Under the pieces are notes generated by a model. The model was not told where the DNA came from, did not search any database, and saw only the letters and a list, made by a program, of their open reading frames with translations. Positions 1-7,533 of a stretch of 64,000 bases of DNA are shown here, in pieces. The stretch covers positions 25,784 through 89,783 of the forward strand of contig NZ_QFHO01000018.1 in assembly GCF_004920835.1 (NCBI RefSeq). The letters run 5' to 3'. The stretch is from Stenotrophomonas maltophilia (lineage in GTDB: Bacteria > Pseudomonadota > Gammaproteobacteria > Xanthomonadales > Xanthomonadaceae). The position numbers and the translations under genes are program-made. Each line of letters opens with the position of its first letter. The stretch's first letter is position 1.

Positions 1-75
1 CAGCTGCTTCAGCTTCTGCCAATGCAGGTAGGAATAGGGCGAGATGAAATCGAAATACCAGCGCAGTGTGGCCAT
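1..75 (-). CDS. 2-hydroxychromene-2-carboxylate isomerase-like (DsbA-fold) protein, N-terminal fragment
   Basis: Only the first 25 residues lie in the window; the gene runs off the left edge. The visible N-terminus reads MATLRWYFDFISPYSYLHWQ, the typical opening of HCCA isomerase/DsbA-like thioredoxin-fold proteins, with the SPYSY segment in the active-site loop after the first beta strand. These enzymes are cytoplasmic glutathione-dependent isomerases or oxidoreductases. It is on the same strand as, and 20 nt downstream of, the two amidohydrolase genes, so it may share their transcript. The exact substrate cannot be judged from this fragment. Confidence 0.7.
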   Translation of the reverse strand, partial: MATLRWYFDFISPYSYLHWQKLKQL

Positions 76-95
76 CGGTGTGTCCTCGTGTGCGG

Positions 96-1358
96 TCAGG
101 GCTGCGCGTTGCGCTGCAGGTAGCGGTCGCGCAGTTCGGTCTGCCGTGAGCGCATCGGCATTGCACGACCACCCAGCCAGACCTGCTCTGCATAGTGCGC
201 CACGTCCAGTGGGTCGCCTTCCCACAGCACCAGGTCGGCACGCTTGCCGGGTTCGATGCTGCCAATCTGGTCGGCCACGCCGAACGCCTGCGCCGGTACC
301 CGGGTCAGGCCGGCCAGGCCATCGGCCCAGGGCAGGCCATTGGCCACCGCATTGCCGGCCAGCTGGCGCATCTTGCGTGCGTTGTGGCTGGCGTCGCCGC
401 GCTGCACGAAGGAGACCGCTACGCCGGCACGCTGCAGGCGCGCAGCGTTTTCCAGGGTGGCACCGATCTGGTCGAAGCTGGCGGGCAGATTGGACAGTAC
501 GTCGACGAACACCGGCACGTGCGCAGCGGCCAGTTCCGGGGCCACCTGCCAGGCTTCGCTGGCGCCGGAGATGGCGATCTTCACTTTCTCGCGGGCGGCC
601 CAGCGCAGCAGCTGGCGGATGTCGGCGGCACGGTCCACTTCCACCACGATGCGGCCCTGGCCGGCCAGGTAACGGCTGAGCGTGCGGCGCCCGGCGGGGG
701 TCAGCAATGCATGCGGCGAGTCCGCAGCCACTTGGCCACGCGCCTCGTCGATCATCTGCTGCAGCAGCATCCACTGTGCGGCGCGCGAATGACCGGTCAG
801 TTCTGAGGCCGCTGCGCCGATGCGCAGGAACAGCGCGCGCGGACCGATCGGGTCGATGCTGCCATCCAGCCGCATCACGCCGCCCTGGCCCGCCACGAAG
901 CCACCGCCGGTGGCTGCCCCCAACGCAGTGAAGCCGATGCCTTCCAGCCGCGTGACCGGAATCAGCACTGAGGCCGGGTTGTAGGCGAGGGTGACGTCGA
1001 ATTCCGGCCGCAGCGGTTGCTCGCCGATCTTCAGCGAACTGTCCACCGTGCTCGATTCACCGGAAACTTCTTCGATGCCGGTCTCGGTGATGCCGCCGAA
1101 CAGTGCAGGCGTCAGTGGGCGGCCATTGGCCTCGACCACGGTGGCGCCGGCCGGTGCCGACAGGCCGTTGCCCACCGCGCGGATGACGCCACCCTGCACC
1201 AGCACATCGGCATTCTGCAGGCTGCCGCGCGCGCTGGCGGTATGCACCGTCGCGTTGCGCACCAACAGGTCCTGCGCCGAGGCTGCGGTTGTCATCAACA
1301 ACAGCGCAACCAAGGTAGCGCCGGGCCATGCCCGGCGGCGCTTGTTCAACACGCCCAT
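96..1358 (-). CDS. Secreted amidohydrolase-like protein, catalytically degenerate
   Basis: 420 residues with an N-terminal signal peptide (hydrophobic stretch ATLVALLLMTTAASAQ) followed by an amidohydrolase-family composite domain. It has the N-terminal beta-sandwich opening (DLLVRNATVHTASARG) and the C-terminal closing motif (IGSIEPGKRADLVLWEGDPL) shared with imidazolonepropionase-like enzymes. Where active members have the metal-binding His-X-His after strand 1 (see the upstream paralogue, DVHSHLG), this protein reads ALFGGITETG, so both histidines are missing. The start codon overlaps the stop of the upstream amidohydrolase (TGATG), which indicates translational coupling. It may be a non-catalytic partner of that enzyme; this role is inference. 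The family assignment is good and the substrate is unknown. Confidence 0.85.
   Translation of the reverse strand: MGVLNKRRRAWPGATLVALLLMTTAASAQDLLVRNATVHTASARGSLQNADVLVQGGVIRAVGNGLSAPAGATVVEANGRPLTPALFGGITETGIEEVSGESSTVDSSLKIGEQPLRPEFDVTLAYNPASVLIPVTRLEGIGFTALGAATGGGFVAGQGGVMRLDGSIDPIGPRALFLRIGAAASELTGHSRAAQWMLLQQMIDEARGQVAADSPHALLTPAGRRTLSRYLAGQGRIVVEVDRAADIRQLLRWAAREKVKIAISGASEAWQVAPELAAAHVPVFVDVLSNLPASFDQIGATLENAARLQRAGVAVSFVQRGDASHNARKMRQLAGNAVANGLPWADGLAGLTRVPAQAFGVADQIGSIEPGKRADLVLWEGDPLDVAHYAEQVWLGGRAMPMRSRQTELRDRYLQRNAQP
1315..1339. repeat. SMAG-type GTAG palindrome inside a coding sequence
   Basis: GTAGCGCCGGGCCATGCCCG and the bases that follow match the intergenic SMAG units seen at 6127 and 31342, but this copy lies inside the signal-peptide region of the downstream amidohydrolase. 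Read on the minus strand in frame it encodes about eight residues (RRAWPGAT). It therefore contributes the Arg-rich n-region and the start of the hydrophobic core of the signal peptide. Confidence 0.75.
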
Positions 1359-2767
1359 CAGCGCACCTCCTGGCCAAGCTGGAAATCGGAACGCGGCGTT
1401 GCTCGCGGCGCGTTGCGGTCGTACAGGCGTCGGCCATCGACGAAGACCTGCTCGGCCAGTGCGTACGAACTGAAGGGATTTCCATTCCACACCACCACGT
1501 CGGCCATCTTGCCGGCCTCCAGGCTGCCGGTCTGGCCTTCGATGCCCAGCGCCTTGGCGGCGTTGGCGGTCATCCAGGTGATGGCACGTTCGGGCGTGAT
1601 CTCCGGCATGCGTGCGCGTCGCGCGGAGGCCATCACCTTGGCGGCTTCCTGGTTCAGGCGCTGGATGCCCTCGGGTGAATCGGAGTGGACGATGGCGCAG
1701 CTGTTTTTCGGGCGGTCGACCAGCGCGATGTTCTCCGGGATACCGTCGAAGGCTTCCATCTTGAAGCCCCACCAGTCGGCCCACAGCGCACCGCAGACGC
1801 CGTCGGCAGCCAGCCGGTCGGCCAGCTTGTAGGCCTCCACGCCGTGGTGGAACGCAGCGACCTTGAAACCGAACTCCTTGGCCAGGTCGAGCATGGTGGC
1901 CATCTCGTCGGCGCGGTAGCAGTGGATGTGCACGCGGATGTCGCCTTCGATGGCGCCGGCCAGCGTGTCCAGCTTGAGATCGCGCTTGCCGCCGGCATCA
2001 CCGGCACTGTCGCCCTTGTCACTGCCGAACCAGCCCTTGCGCTTGGCCGGCTTGGGTTTGTTCTTGGCGATGTAGTCGGCCGCATCGATGAAGGCCGCGC
2101 GGTAGCCGGCCACGTTGCCCATCCGCGTGGCCGGGGTCACGCCCTTGCCTTCGCCGTAGACCCGTTTCGGGTTCTCGCCGCAGGCCATCTTCAACCCCCA
2201 CGGCGCACCGGGGAATTTCATGGCCTGGTAGGTGATGGCCGGGACGTTCTTCAGGGTCACGCCACGGCCACCCACCAGGTTCGCCGAACCCGGCAGCACC
2301 TGCATGCTGGTCACGCCACCGGCCAGGGCCGTGGCGAAGCCGGGGTCCTGCGGCCACACCGAGTGTTCGGCCCAGACGTTGGCGGTGACCGGTGCGGTCA
2401 TCTCGTTGCCGTCGCTGTGCGCGCCAACCCCCGGGCTGGGGTACACGCCCAGATGCGAGTGCACGTCGATCAGGCCCGGGGTCACCCACTTGCCCTGCGC
2501 GTCGATGCGGGTGATGCCGGGGTCGGCCTGCAGCTGGCGGCCGACCGCGACGATGCGGCCATCGCGCAGCAGTACGTCGGCGTTGTCCAGGCGCTGGCCG
2601 GTGCCGGTCAGCACGGTGGCGTTCTGGATCAGCACTGGCGCATCGGGATGGGCCTGGTAGGTGCTGGGGTAGGGATCGGCGACGAAGCGCGAGGCGCCCA
2701 CTGCCGGTGCCGTGCTCAATGAAAGCAGCGCCAATGCCACCCCGACGCGCAACAACGTCGATGCCAT
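1358..2767 (-). CDS. Secreted metal-dependent amidohydrolase
   Basis: 469 residues. A signal peptide (LLRVGVALALLSLSTAPAVGA) precedes a complete amidohydrolase-superfamily domain related to imidazolonepropionase and other cyclic amidases. Visible signatures are the metal-binding DVHSHLG after strand 1 (about residue 100), a later VHIHCYRADE that supplies metal ligand histidines, AAFHHGVEAYKLAD, and the C-terminal GSLEAGKMADVVVWNGNPF loop. An insert of low complexity rich in Lys, Gly and Asp (about residues 230-265) is unusual. It is the first gene of a tandem pair; the second lacks the metal site. It probably acts in the periplasm on a cyclic amide or peptide-derived substrate; the substrate is not predictable. 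Confidence 0.9.
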   Translation of the reverse strand: MASTLLRVGVALALLSLSTAPAVGASRFVADPYPSTYQAHPDAPVLIQNATVLTGTGQRLDNADVLLRDGRIVAVGRQLQADPGITRIDAQGKWVTPGLIDVHSHLGVYPSPGVGAHSDGNEMTAPVTANVWAEHSVWPQDPGFATALAGGVTSMQVLPGSANLVGGRGVTLKNVPAITYQAMKFPGAPWGLKMACGENPKRVYGEGKGVTPATRMGNVAGYRAAFIDAADYIAKNKPKPAKRKGWFGSDKGDSAGDAGGKRDLKLDTLAGAIEGDIRVHIHCYRADEMATMLDLAKEFGFKVAAFHHGVEAYKLADRLAADGVCGALWADWWGFKMEAFDGIPENIALVDRPKNSCAIVHSDSPEGIQRLNQEAAKVMASARRARMPEITPERAITWMTANAAKALGIEGQTGSLEAGKMADVVVWNGNPFSSYALAEQVFVDGRRLYDRNAPRATPRSDFQLGQEVR

Positions 2768-2920
2768 GTAGTTCCCCTCGCGGCGTAGTCCAAGCCGCCG
2801 ACGCTAGCCGGGCGGCGGCGTGTTTGCCAAGTGACCTTCTTCACATGGTGGCATGCGGCTGCTCGACGGCATCGCCCGGCTGGCCGAAAATAGCCGGTCC
2901 CCCGCCGTACCGGACCGTCC

Positions 2921-3697
2921 ATGAAGAGCAAGCAGGAAATCGTCGACAACTGGCTGCCGCGCTATACCGGCGTACCGCTGGACCAGTTCGGCCAGCACAT
3001 CCTGCTGACCAACTTCGGCGGCTACCTGCATACGTTCTCGGAGCTGACCGGTGCGCCGGTCATCGGCCTGGACCGGCCGATGGCCAGTGCCACCATCGAT
3101 GGCATCACCATGATCAACTTCGGCATGGGCAGCCCCAACGCCGCGATCATCATGGACCTGCTGTCGGCGGTGATGCCCAAGGCAGTGTTGTTCCTGGGCA
3201 AGTGCGGCGGCCTCAAGCGCAAGAACCAGCTGGGCGACCTGGTGCTGCCGATCGCGGCGATCCGCGGCGAGGGCACTTCGGGCGACTACCTGCCGCCGGA
3301 AGTACCGGCGCTGCCGGCCTTCGCGCTGCAGCGTGCGGTTTCGACCATGATCCGCGACCTCGGCCACGATTACTGGACCGGCACCGTCTACACCACCAAC
3401 CGCCGGGTCTGGGAGCACGACGAGGCCTTCAAGGAGCGGCTGCGGGCAATGCGCTGCATGGCCATCGACATGGAAACGGCCACCGTGTTCGCCGCCGGCT
3501 TCGCCAACCACATCCCCAGCGGCGCGCTGCTGCTGGTTTCGGACCAGCCGATGATCCCGGACGGGGTCAAGACCGAGGCCTCCGATGCCAAGGTCAGCTC
3601 CCAGTTCGTGGAAAACCATATCCAGATCGGCATCGAGGCGCTTAAGCTTATCCGGCGCAACGGCAAGTCGGTCCGCCACCTGCGCTTCGACGAATGA
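2921..3697 (+). CDS. AMP nucleosidase
   Basis: 258 residues of the nucleoside phosphorylase/MTA-SAH nucleosidase superfamily. The protein resembles the short, catalytic-domain form annotated as AMP nucleosidase, which cleaves AMP to adenine and ribose 5-phosphate. Recognisable segments are MINFGMGSPNAAIIMDLL (phosphate and base pocket), VLFLGKCGGLKRK (the superfamily GxxGGL turn), and CMAIDMETATVFAAGFA, which carries the substrate-binding Met-Glu. It lacks the N-terminal regulatory domain of the longer E. coli Amn. It is divergent from the amidohydrolase pair and followed after 43 nt by a DUF924 gene, possibly co-transcribed. Cytoplasmic purine salvage or nucleotide-pool control is the likely role. 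Confidence 0.9.
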   Translation: MKSKQEIVDNWLPRYTGVPLDQFGQHILLTNFGGYLHTFSELTGAPVIGLDRPMASATIDGITMINFGMGSPNAAIIMDLLSAVMPKAVLFLGKCGGLKRKNQLGDLVLPIAAIRGEGTSGDYLPPEVPALPAFALQRAVSTMIRDLGHDYWTGTVYTTNRRVWEHDEAFKERLRAMRCMAIDMETATVFAAGFANHIPSGALLLVSDQPMIPDGVKTEASDAKVSSQFVENHIQIGIEALKLIRRNGKSVRHLRFDE

Positions 3698-3740
3698 TGA
3701 TGAAGGCCGGGCGCGGGGCGTCCGGGCCTGGGAGTAGGTA

Positions 3741-4280
3741 ATGGACGTTGCCGCGCAAGTGGTGGAATTCTGGAAGGAGGCGGGCCCTGCGAAGTGGTTC
3801 GCCCGCGACGACGCGTTCGACGCGCAGTTCCGCCAGTTGTTTCTGGATGAGCATTTCGCAGCGGCGTCGCGCGCGCGCGAACATTGGCTGGGCAGTGCCG
3901 AAGGGGCGCTGGCCCTGATGCTGCTGCTGGACCAGTTTCCGCGCAACTGCTTCCGTGGTACCGCGCATTCCTATGCGACCGACGGCCTGGCGCGGCACTA
4001 CGCCACGCGTGCCATCGAGGAAGGCCTGGATCTGCAGCTGGTGCCCAAGCTGCGCGCCTTCATCTACCTGCCGTTCGAACATTCCGAGGATCCGCTGGAC
4101 CAGGACCGCTCGGTGGCGATGTTCGACGTGCTGGGTGACAAGGAATACCTGCAGTACGCCGAACTGCACCGCGACATCATCCGCCGCTTCGGCCGCTTCC
4201 CGCACCGCAACGCGGTGGTTGGCCGCATTCCGACGCCGGAAGAACTGGACTACCTCGCCGAAGGCGGGTTTGCCGGATAA
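3741..4280 (+). CDS. DUF924 family protein
   Basis: 179 residues. The sequence has the family hallmarks: an opening VVEFWKEAGPAKWFARDDAFD, the central LALMLLLDQFPRNCFRGTAHSYATD, and the closing FGRFPHRNAVVGR with several conserved Arg and His. DUF924 proteins are small, all-helical, TPR-like cytoplasmic proteins whose biochemical function is not established. It follows the AMP nucleosidase gene on the same strand and ends at a very strong convergent terminator. No signal peptide or membrane segment is visible. The family call is firm; the function is unknown. Confidence 0.9.
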   Translation: MDVAAQVVEFWKEAGPAKWFARDDAFDAQFRQLFLDEHFAAASRAREHWLGSAEGALALMLLLDQFPRNCFRGTAHSYATDGLARHYATRAIEEGLDLQLVPKLRAFIYLPFEHSEDPLDQDRSVAMFDVLGDKEYLQYAELHRDIIRRFGRFPHRNAVVGRIPTPEELDYLAEGGFAG

Positions 4281-4281
4281 G

Positions 4282-4348
4282 AAAAAGGGGACGGAGGGGA
4301 TCAAGTCGTTTGAGGCACAAACGACTTGATCCCCTCCGTCCCCTTTTT
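4282..4348. terminator. Perfect 30-bp inverted repeat, bidirectional terminator
   Basis: Left arm 4282-4311 and right arm 4319-4348 are exactly complementary over 30 bp with a 7-nt loop. The stem starts with five A and ends with five T, so a U-run follows the hairpin on both strands. It sits 1 nt after the DUF924 stop and 9 nt before the convergent glutaredoxin stop, as expected for a shared terminator. The GGGGACGGAGGGGATCAAG core looks like a dispersed repeat rather than a one-off. Confidence 0.9.
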
Positions 4349-4357
4349 CAGTGCCGA

Positions 4358-5284
4358 TCAGTACTTCGGCACGCCGTTGTCCACGTCTTCCGACCAAGCG
4401 TTGATGCCGCCGGTGACGTTGAACACCTTGGTGAAGCCCAGCGCGCGGAACTGCTCGGCCGCCTGTGCGCTGCGGCCGCCGTGGTGGCACATGAAGGCCA
4501 GGGCGGTGTCCTTGGGCAGAGCTTCCAGTTCGGCGCGGCCGTTGCCGTCGAAGCTCTTGAACGGCACGCCGACCGCTGCGATGGCGCGCTCATCGGCCGG
4601 GCGCACGTCCACCAGGGTGATGTTGCCGGCACGCACCAGGTCGTCGGCATCACGCACGCTGATTTCCTGCACCGGCTTGGGCGCGTTCGGGTTGTCGATC
4701 GCCAGGCCCTTGCCGCGGATGTCGTCCACCCAGTCGATGGTGATGCCGTTGGCGCGACGGGCGCTGGCCAGGTCGAACTGCACGCGCAGGCCGTTGGATT
4801 CGGCGGCGATCGCGCCTTCGTCGTGCGGGGCCAGCTGGAAGTTCGGCTGGAAGCCGGCGTCGATGCTCAGCTGCAGGGCGGCGCCCGGGGCGTCGGCCAG
4901 CGCGCCCTTGAGCATTTCCACGGCGGCCGGGGTGACGGTGATGTTCGGCGGGGTGCGGTCCGGCGCGGCCAGGCCGAGCACGCTGCTCAGCTCGCCGCTG
5001 GCGGCCATCTGCAGCACGATGTCGCTGCCGCCGACCAGTTCGCCGTCGATGTACAGCTGCGGGATGGTCGGCCAGTCGCCATAGGCCTTGATGCCTTCAC
5101 GGATTTCCTGGTCGGCCAGCACGTTGACATGGGCGAACTCGATGCCCAGGTCCTGCAGGGCGCCCACGGCCTTGGCCGAGAAACCACACTGCGGCATCGA
5201 CGGCTGGCCCTTCATGAACAGCACGACGCGGTTGTCGTTGAGAATGGTTTCGATGCGCGAACGCAGGGCGGGATCGAGGGACAT
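4358..5284 (-). CDS. Grx4-type monothiol glutaredoxin fused to an A-type-like domain and a rhodanese
   Basis: 308 residues in three parts. Residues 1-105 are a monothiol glutaredoxin with the CGFS motif (Cys33), the signature of Fe-S cluster-carrying Grx4/GrxD proteins, and WPTIPQLYIDGELVGG. About residues 110-200 resemble HesB/IscA (A-type carrier) domains: NITVTPAAVEMLKGAL, the VQFD strand and an ending GKGLAIDNPNAP like the FNNPNA of IscA. The three cysteine ligands of A-type proteins are absent. Residues 205-308 are a rhodanese domain with the active-site loop CHHGGRS (Cys266). Start chosen at MSLDPALRS; the longer reading frame upstream runs into the neighbouring gene's 5' region. Likely an Fe-S trafficking or sulfur-relay protein in the cytoplasm. 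Confidence 0.92.
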   Translation of the reverse strand: MSLDPALRSRIETILNDNRVVLFMKGQPSMPQCGFSAKAVGALQDLGIEFAHVNVLADQEIREGIKAYGDWPTIPQLYIDGELVGGSDIVLQMAASGELSSVLGLAAPDRTPPNITVTPAAVEMLKGALADAPGAALQLSIDAGFQPNFQLAPHDEGAIAAESNGLRVQFDLASARRANGITIDWVDDIRGKGLAIDNPNAPKPVQEISVRDADDLVRAGNITLVDVRPADERAIAAVGVPFKSFDGNGRAELEALPKDTALAFMCHHGGRSAQAAEQFRALGFTKVFNVTGGINAWSEDVDNGVPKY

Positions 5285-5343
5285 GGACGTCTGGGTTCCG
5301 GGAATTCGAATCGTCAATTCTAACCCCCATGGCATCATGGGGG

Positions 5344-6123
5344 ATGAGCAGCGAAGGAACATTGCATCGCATCCCGGCCCGCCCCTGGCGCTGGCTGCCC
5401 TGGCTGGTGGCGTCGCAGATGGTCGTGATCCTGGCCTGGGTGCTGGCCGGCTGGCAGTGGGGACTGCCGCTGCTGGTGGCCAGCCATGCGTTGTTCATGG
5501 TGCCGGTGTTCCTGCCCAACAGCTGTTTCTATGCGCCCGTGCTGGCCCGGTTACCGAAGGCCGGAAACACGGTGTGGCTGACCATCGATGACGGCCCCAG
5601 CCAGGAAACTGGTGCCGTGCTCGACCTGCTGGACCGCCACCAGGCGCGTGCGACCTTCTTTCTGGTGGGCGCGCGCGCGCTGGCGCAGCCGGAACTGGTG
5701 CAGGAGATCCTGCGCCGCGGGCATGACCTGGGAAACCACAGCCTCAGCCACCCGCAGGCCCGCTTCTGGCGGCTTGGCCCGGCCGCGATGCATGCCGAGA
5801 TCGAGGGCTGCCAGCACGCATTGCAGGCGCTGAGTGGCCAGCCGGTGCGCTGGTACCGCTCGGTGGTGGGCATGACCAACCCGTTCGTGGCGCCGGTGCT
5901 GCAGCGGTTGGGACTGGTCCGGGTGGGCTGGAGCGCGCGCGGCTACGACGGGGTCGACTGCACGCCGGACGGCGTGCTGGCACGGCTGCTGCCTGACCTG
6001 CGCCCGGGTGCCATCGTGTTGCTGCATGAAGGTGCGGCGCACGGCCACAACCTGGAGATCATCGAGCGCGTGCTGCAGGCGCTCGATGAGCGTGGGTTGA
6101 AGGCCGAACTGCCGCCCGGATAA
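5344..6123 (+). CDS. Polysaccharide deacetylase (NodB/CE4) family protein
   Basis: 259 residues. Two hydrophobic stretches near the N-terminus (about residues 15-50) suggest membrane anchoring, followed by a NodB-homology domain. The first motif is intact (WLTIDDGPS), as is the metal-binding His-X3-His (GNHSLSHPQ). The third motif, normally RPPxG, is RSVVGMTNP, and the last reads IVLLHEGAAHG. This variant pattern occurs in deacetylase-like proteins of uncertain substrate. An in-frame ATG 15 nt upstream is possible, but MSSEG is favoured because the upstream ATG is followed by a run overlapping the divergent promoter. Likely acts on an envelope or extracellular sugar polymer. Confidence 0.85.
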   Translation: MSSEGTLHRIPARPWRWLPWLVASQMVVILAWVLAGWQWGLPLLVASHALFMVPVFLPNSCFYAPVLARLPKAGNTVWLTIDDGPSQETGAVLDLLDRHQARATFFLVGARALAQPELVQEILRRGHDLGNHSLSHPQARFWRLGPAAMHAEIEGCQHALQALSGQPVRWYRSVVGMTNPFVAPVLQRLGLVRVGWSARGYDGVDCTPDGVLARLLPDLRPGAIVLLHEGAAHGHNLEIIERVLQALDERGLKAELPPG

Positions 6124-6126
6124 CCG

Positions 6127-6194
6127 GTAGCGCCGGGCCACGCCCGGCGAGCGCAGCGGCATGGATGGAATCCGCCGGGCATGGCGCGGCGCTA
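6127..6194. repeat. SMAG palindrome pair
   Basis: Two inverted units: GTAGCGCCGGGCCACGCCCG on the left, and on the right the complement of CTAGCGCCGCGCCATGCCCG. They fill the gap between the convergent deacetylase and methyltransferase genes. The right unit's degenerate TAG is the stop codon of the methyltransferase gene. Confidence 0.85.
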
Positions 6195-6908
6195 GCGGAT
6201 GCGGTGCGCCACCAGCAGCCAGCTGTTGAAGGGGGTACGCCCGTGCAGCGGCCGGGGGGCCGTCACCTGCAATCCGGCTTCGGTCAGCGTCGCCTGCAGC
6301 ACCTTTGGATCGGGGTAGTGGCACGGTCGCGTGCCCATCCAGCCAACCAGCCAGGCCAACCGGTCGGCCACCCGGGTGGTGCGGTCGCGGCCATCGCCGG
6401 TGGCCAGCGGCGTCCGCAGCAGCAGGCGGCAACCGGGGGCCACCCGCGCACTGGCCGCGCGCAGCAGCGCCTGTTGCGGACCCGCGTCCAGGTACTGCAG
6501 CACATCCAGCAGCAATACGTGCCCGGCCCGTGCCGGCAGCGGCGCCTGCAGATCCAGACAATCGAAGTGCACATCGTGCAGATCGACGGCAGCGCGCCGG
6601 GCGCGCGTGATCTTGGCGGCATCCACGTCTACGCCCAGGTAGCGTTGGGTACCGCCACGCTGGCGCAGCACGTGGGCCAACAGGCCCAGTCCGCAGCCCA
6701 GGTCCAGTAGCGGCTGCCCGTCGTCAGGCAGGTGCTGCAACACGCCGTCGTACAGGGGGTCGCTGCCGAGTTTGCTGCGGGCGTAGTAGTAGTCGCGGCG
6801 GTTGCCCCAGGCCTGCGCTGGACGGAATGCCTCGGCGATCAAGCGAGACTGCGCGCTCGTCAGAGGAGTGCAGGGCAGCGGCGTGCCAGTCCGTGGCATG
6901 CCGTCCAT
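6192..6908 (-). CDS. Class I SAM-dependent methyltransferase
   Basis: 238 residues with a Rossmann-type methyltransferase core. Motif I is LLDLGCGLGLLAHVL (about residue 70), the acidic end of strand 2 is YLGVDVDAAKI, and motif IV is HVLLLDVLQYLD. The start MDGMPRTG at 6908 lies 4 nt after the stop of the SGNH hydrolase gene, so the two are probably one transcript; a start nine codons further upstream would overlap that gene. No signal peptide. The substrate is unknown. The neighbours (SGNH hydrolase, polysaccharide deacetylase) hint at lipid or envelope metabolism, which is inference. The stop codon TAG is formed by the adjacent repeat. Confidence 0.85.
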   Translation of the reverse strand: MDGMPRTGTPLPCTPLTSAQSRLIAEAFRPAQAWGNRRDYYYARSKLGSDPLYDGVLQHLPDDGQPLLDLGCGLGLLAHVLRQRGGTQRYLGVDVDAAKITRARRAAVDLHDVHFDCLDLQAPLPARAGHVLLLDVLQYLDAGPQQALLRAASARVAPGCRLLLRTPLATGDGRDRTTRVADRLAWLVGWMGTRPCHYPDPKVLQATLTEAGLQVTAPRPLHGRTPFNSWLLVAHRIR

Positions 6909-6912
6909 CGCT

Positions 6913-7530
6913 TCAGTCCGTGCCGCCAAGCAGGTGCGCGGCCACCGGCAGTGCCCGCTCGCTCCACAGCGCATACATCCGCGCCGAGGGGTGCAGGCCG
7001 TCCTCGGCGATCATCGCCGGATCGGTGCCGCGGTCGCGGCTGATGTCGGTGATATCGACGAAGGCCACGCCCAGCCGGGTGCTGATCACCTCAGCGGCCG
7101 CATTGAACTCGTCGGTCTCGATCTCGACCGCGGCCAGGTCACGGCCACTGCCAGCACCGAACGGGGTGGTGCCCCAATCCGGGAAGGACAGCACCAGCAC
7201 ACGTTCGGCGCGGCCGGCAGCAAAGCCGATTGCCCGCTGCAGCAGCGCCTGGAACTGCAGGCGGTACTCGTCCAGCGGTCGGCCGCGGTACTGGTTGTTG
7301 ACGCCGATCAGCAGGCTGACGAAATCGAACGGGCCCTGCGGCGCGGCTGCGTCGATGCCGGCGTCGAGCTCATCGGTGGTCCAGCCGGTGGTGGCGATGG
7401 TCTGTGGCTCGGCCAGGTCCACGCCCTGCGCGCGCAGGGCGGCGGCCAGCTGGTGCGGCCAGCGGCCTTCGACCGCCACCGCTTCACCGATCGTGTACGA
7501 ATCGCCCAGCGCAAGGTAGGACAGCGCCAC
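6913..7530 (-). CDS. SGNH/GDSL-family hydrolase
   Basis: 205 residues. Block I contains the nucleophile in YLALGDSYTIGEAV (Ser11), block III is LLIGVNNQYRG (oxyanion Asn), and block V is the catalytic Asp-His pair in EDGLHPSARMYALW. The length is normal for single-domain SGNH esterases. There is no clear signal peptide: the protein starts directly with the first beta strand, so it is probably cytoplasmic. It sits 3 nt from alaA upstream and 4 nt from the methyltransferase downstream, in one operon. Esterase, lipase or deacylase activity is expected; the substrate is undetermined. Confidence 0.9.
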   Translation of the reverse strand: MALSYLALGDSYTIGEAVAVEGRWPHQLAAALRAQGVDLAEPQTIATTGWTTDELDAGIDAAAPQGPFDFVSLLIGVNNQYRGRPLDEYRLQFQALLQRAIGFAAGRAERVLVLSFPDWGTTPFGAGSGRDLAAVEIETDEFNAAAEVISTRLGVAFVDITDISRDRGTDPAMIAEDGLHPSARMYALWSERALPVAAHLLGGTD

Positions 7531-7533
7531 GGC

